Part shown: in pieces, positions 63,202 to 64,000 of the stretch | Numbering within the stretch: position 1 is the first letter of the stretch | How the letters are laid out: each line of letters starts with the position of its first letter | Assembly: GCA_028824415.1 (NCBI GenBank) | Contig: JAPPDX010000104.1 | Coordinates: 1 to 64,000, forward strand | Source: a bacterium | GTDB lineage: Bacteria > Actinomycetota > Acidimicrobiia > Acidimicrobiales > CATQHL01 | DNA: 64,000 nucleotides | Direction of reading: 5' to 3' | Made by a program: the position numbers and the translations under genes | The notes under the pieces: generated by a model | What the model saw: the letters and a program-made list of their open reading frames with translations, nothing else | The model's database searches: none | What the model was told of the DNA's origin: nothing

Positions 63202-63975
63202 CTAGTAGGGGGTCTCGCCGGCGTCGACGTTGATTGCCTGGCCGCGGATGATGAGGGCGTCGGGCGACAGCAGGAAGGCGACGACGCGTCCGACTTCGAT
63301 GGGCGCGATCTTTCGGCCGAGCTGGGGAAGGGCCATGCCGGCCAGGATGTCCTCGGCGTCGCCGCCCTGATGGTCGGCGAGCCAGTCGGCGACGCCGGCC
63401 AGCATCGGGGTGTCGACCGCGCCGGGGCAGACGGCGTTGACATTGATGCCCAGGGGCGCCCACTCGGTCGCCAGCGACCGGGTGAGGCTGATGACCGCAG
63501 CCTTCGAGGCGTTGTAACCGGCCATGTTGGGGAAGCCGACCTTGCCGCAGTTGGAGGCCACGTTGACGATGGCCGCCCGGTCGGAGGCGGTGAGGTGCTC
63601 CAGCGCGGCCCGACACATCCGGAACACCCCGGTTGCGTTGATGTCGAGCTCGCGGGCCCAGGCCGCGCTGGTGGCGTGGCGGGCCTCGTTCATCTCGATG
63701 ACGCCTGCGTTGTTGACGACGCCGTCGAGTCGTCCGAAGCGAGCCACCGTCGCCGCAACGGCCTCCCGGACACTGTCGTCCGAAGCCACGTCGCAGTTGA
63801 CCGCAAGAGTGTGCCGACCGCTCGGGTCGACACGGAGAGCCGTCGCCTCGACGGTCTGCAGATCGAGGTCGGCCAGAGCCACCGAACTTCCCGCATTCAC
63901 GAGCGCCTCGGCGATCCCGGCGCCGACGCCCCCCGCGGCACCGGTCACGATGTAGACCCGATCAACGAGGCTCAT
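63202..63975 (-). CDS. Short-chain dehydrogenase/reductase
   Basis: A 257-aa classical SDR: VTGAAGGVGAGIAEALV, Asp in ALADLDLQTV, NNAGVIEMN, Ser in IVNVASNCGKVGFP, Tyr/Lys in YNASKAAVISLTRSLA and the VCPGAVDTPML loop. ATG 63975 lies near the right edge of the window. It forms a two-gene unit with the MmcQ/YjbR gene. Confidence 0.85.
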   Translation of the reverse strand: MSLVDRVYIVTGAAGGVGAGIAEALVNAGSSVALADLDLQTVEATALRVDPSGRHTLAVNCDVASDDSVREAVAATVARFGRLDGVVNNAGVIEMNEARHATSAAWARELDINATGVFRMCRAALEHLTASDRAAIVNVASNCGKVGFPNMAGYNASKAAVISLTRSLATEWAPLGINVNAVCPGAVDTPMLAGVADWLADHQGGDAEDILAGMALPQLGRKIAPIEVGRVVAFLLSPDALIIRGQAINVDAGETPY

Positions 63976-64000
63976 GGCACCGAGAATGCAATCGGAAGTC

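Overview
The window is GC-rich DNA of an actinobacterial type. Signs are GC-ending codons, several starts that look leaderless (a -10-like hexamer 6-8 nt before the start codon), an F420-type LLM flavoprotein remnant and an FrhB-like F420 protein. A lineage such as Acidimicrobiia would fit, but that is inference. The left edge holds the last 19 codons of a membrane protein and a tRNA-Leu(GAG). The 13 bp at the 3' end of that tRNA (157-169) recur exactly at 41129-41141, beside a P4-type tyrosine integrase (39815-41011). I read 170-41128 as one integrated genomic island of about 41 kb, and 41147-64000 as mainly chromosomal metabolism.

Island, left part (0.3-16.8 kb). Two copies of an AlpA-type regulator lie in 192-bp direct repeats that bracket an OLD/AAA-type ATPase gene and a frameshifted PIN-like gene. 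A secreted protein with 14 RCC1-like repeats follows. Next is a compact minus-strand run parA - ribbon-helix-helix gene - tnpB, with a serine recombinase divergent from it. Then come two paralogous copies of a gene pair: a protein of about 365 aa with a Cys-rich C-terminus, and a calcineurin-like phosphoesterase. The second phosphoesterase is broken, and an AbiEi-like regulator sits between the pairs. A third, intact phosphoesterase starts 5 bp beyond attR.

Island, right part (16.9-41 kb). A set of GTCGCGCG repeats (17765-17959) is spaced in steps of about 21 and 42 bp. A nuclease/helicase block follows: a NYN nuclease, a DEDDh exonuclease and a PLD-like protein on one side; an AIPR protein, an SNF2/RapA-type helicase and a HelD/UvrD-like helicase on the other. 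Next is a single-chain type ISP-like restriction-modification enzyme interrupted by an (AG)14 tract. As sequenced, its C-terminal specificity region is out of frame; loss of one AG unit would restore it. A GmrSD-like DUF262/DUF1524 protein, a frameshifted DUF2971-like gene, a HigA antitoxin with a decayed HigB, and the integrase complete the island. The content is that of an anti-phage defence island.

Right of the island (42-64 kb). A D-2-hydroxyacid dehydrogenase faces an ABC importer (permease, ATPase, and a lipoprotein with two tandem binding domains). Then follow an SDR, a sulfatase with an FrhB-like iron-sulfur protein, a DUF5615-type toxin-antitoxin pair with a palindromic operator, a Baeyer-Villiger monooxygenase, and an E1alpha/E1beta/lipoyl-protein operon. 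After these come another SDR, a VapBC pair, an LLM flavoprotein remnant, a MaoC dehydratase, a haloalkane-dehalogenase-like hydrolase, a DUF2461 protein, a DEAD-box helicase, a MmcQ/YjbR protein and a third SDR. This half looks suited to uptake and breakdown of organic acids, sulfate esters and ketones.

All functional calls come from reading motifs. No database search was possible.
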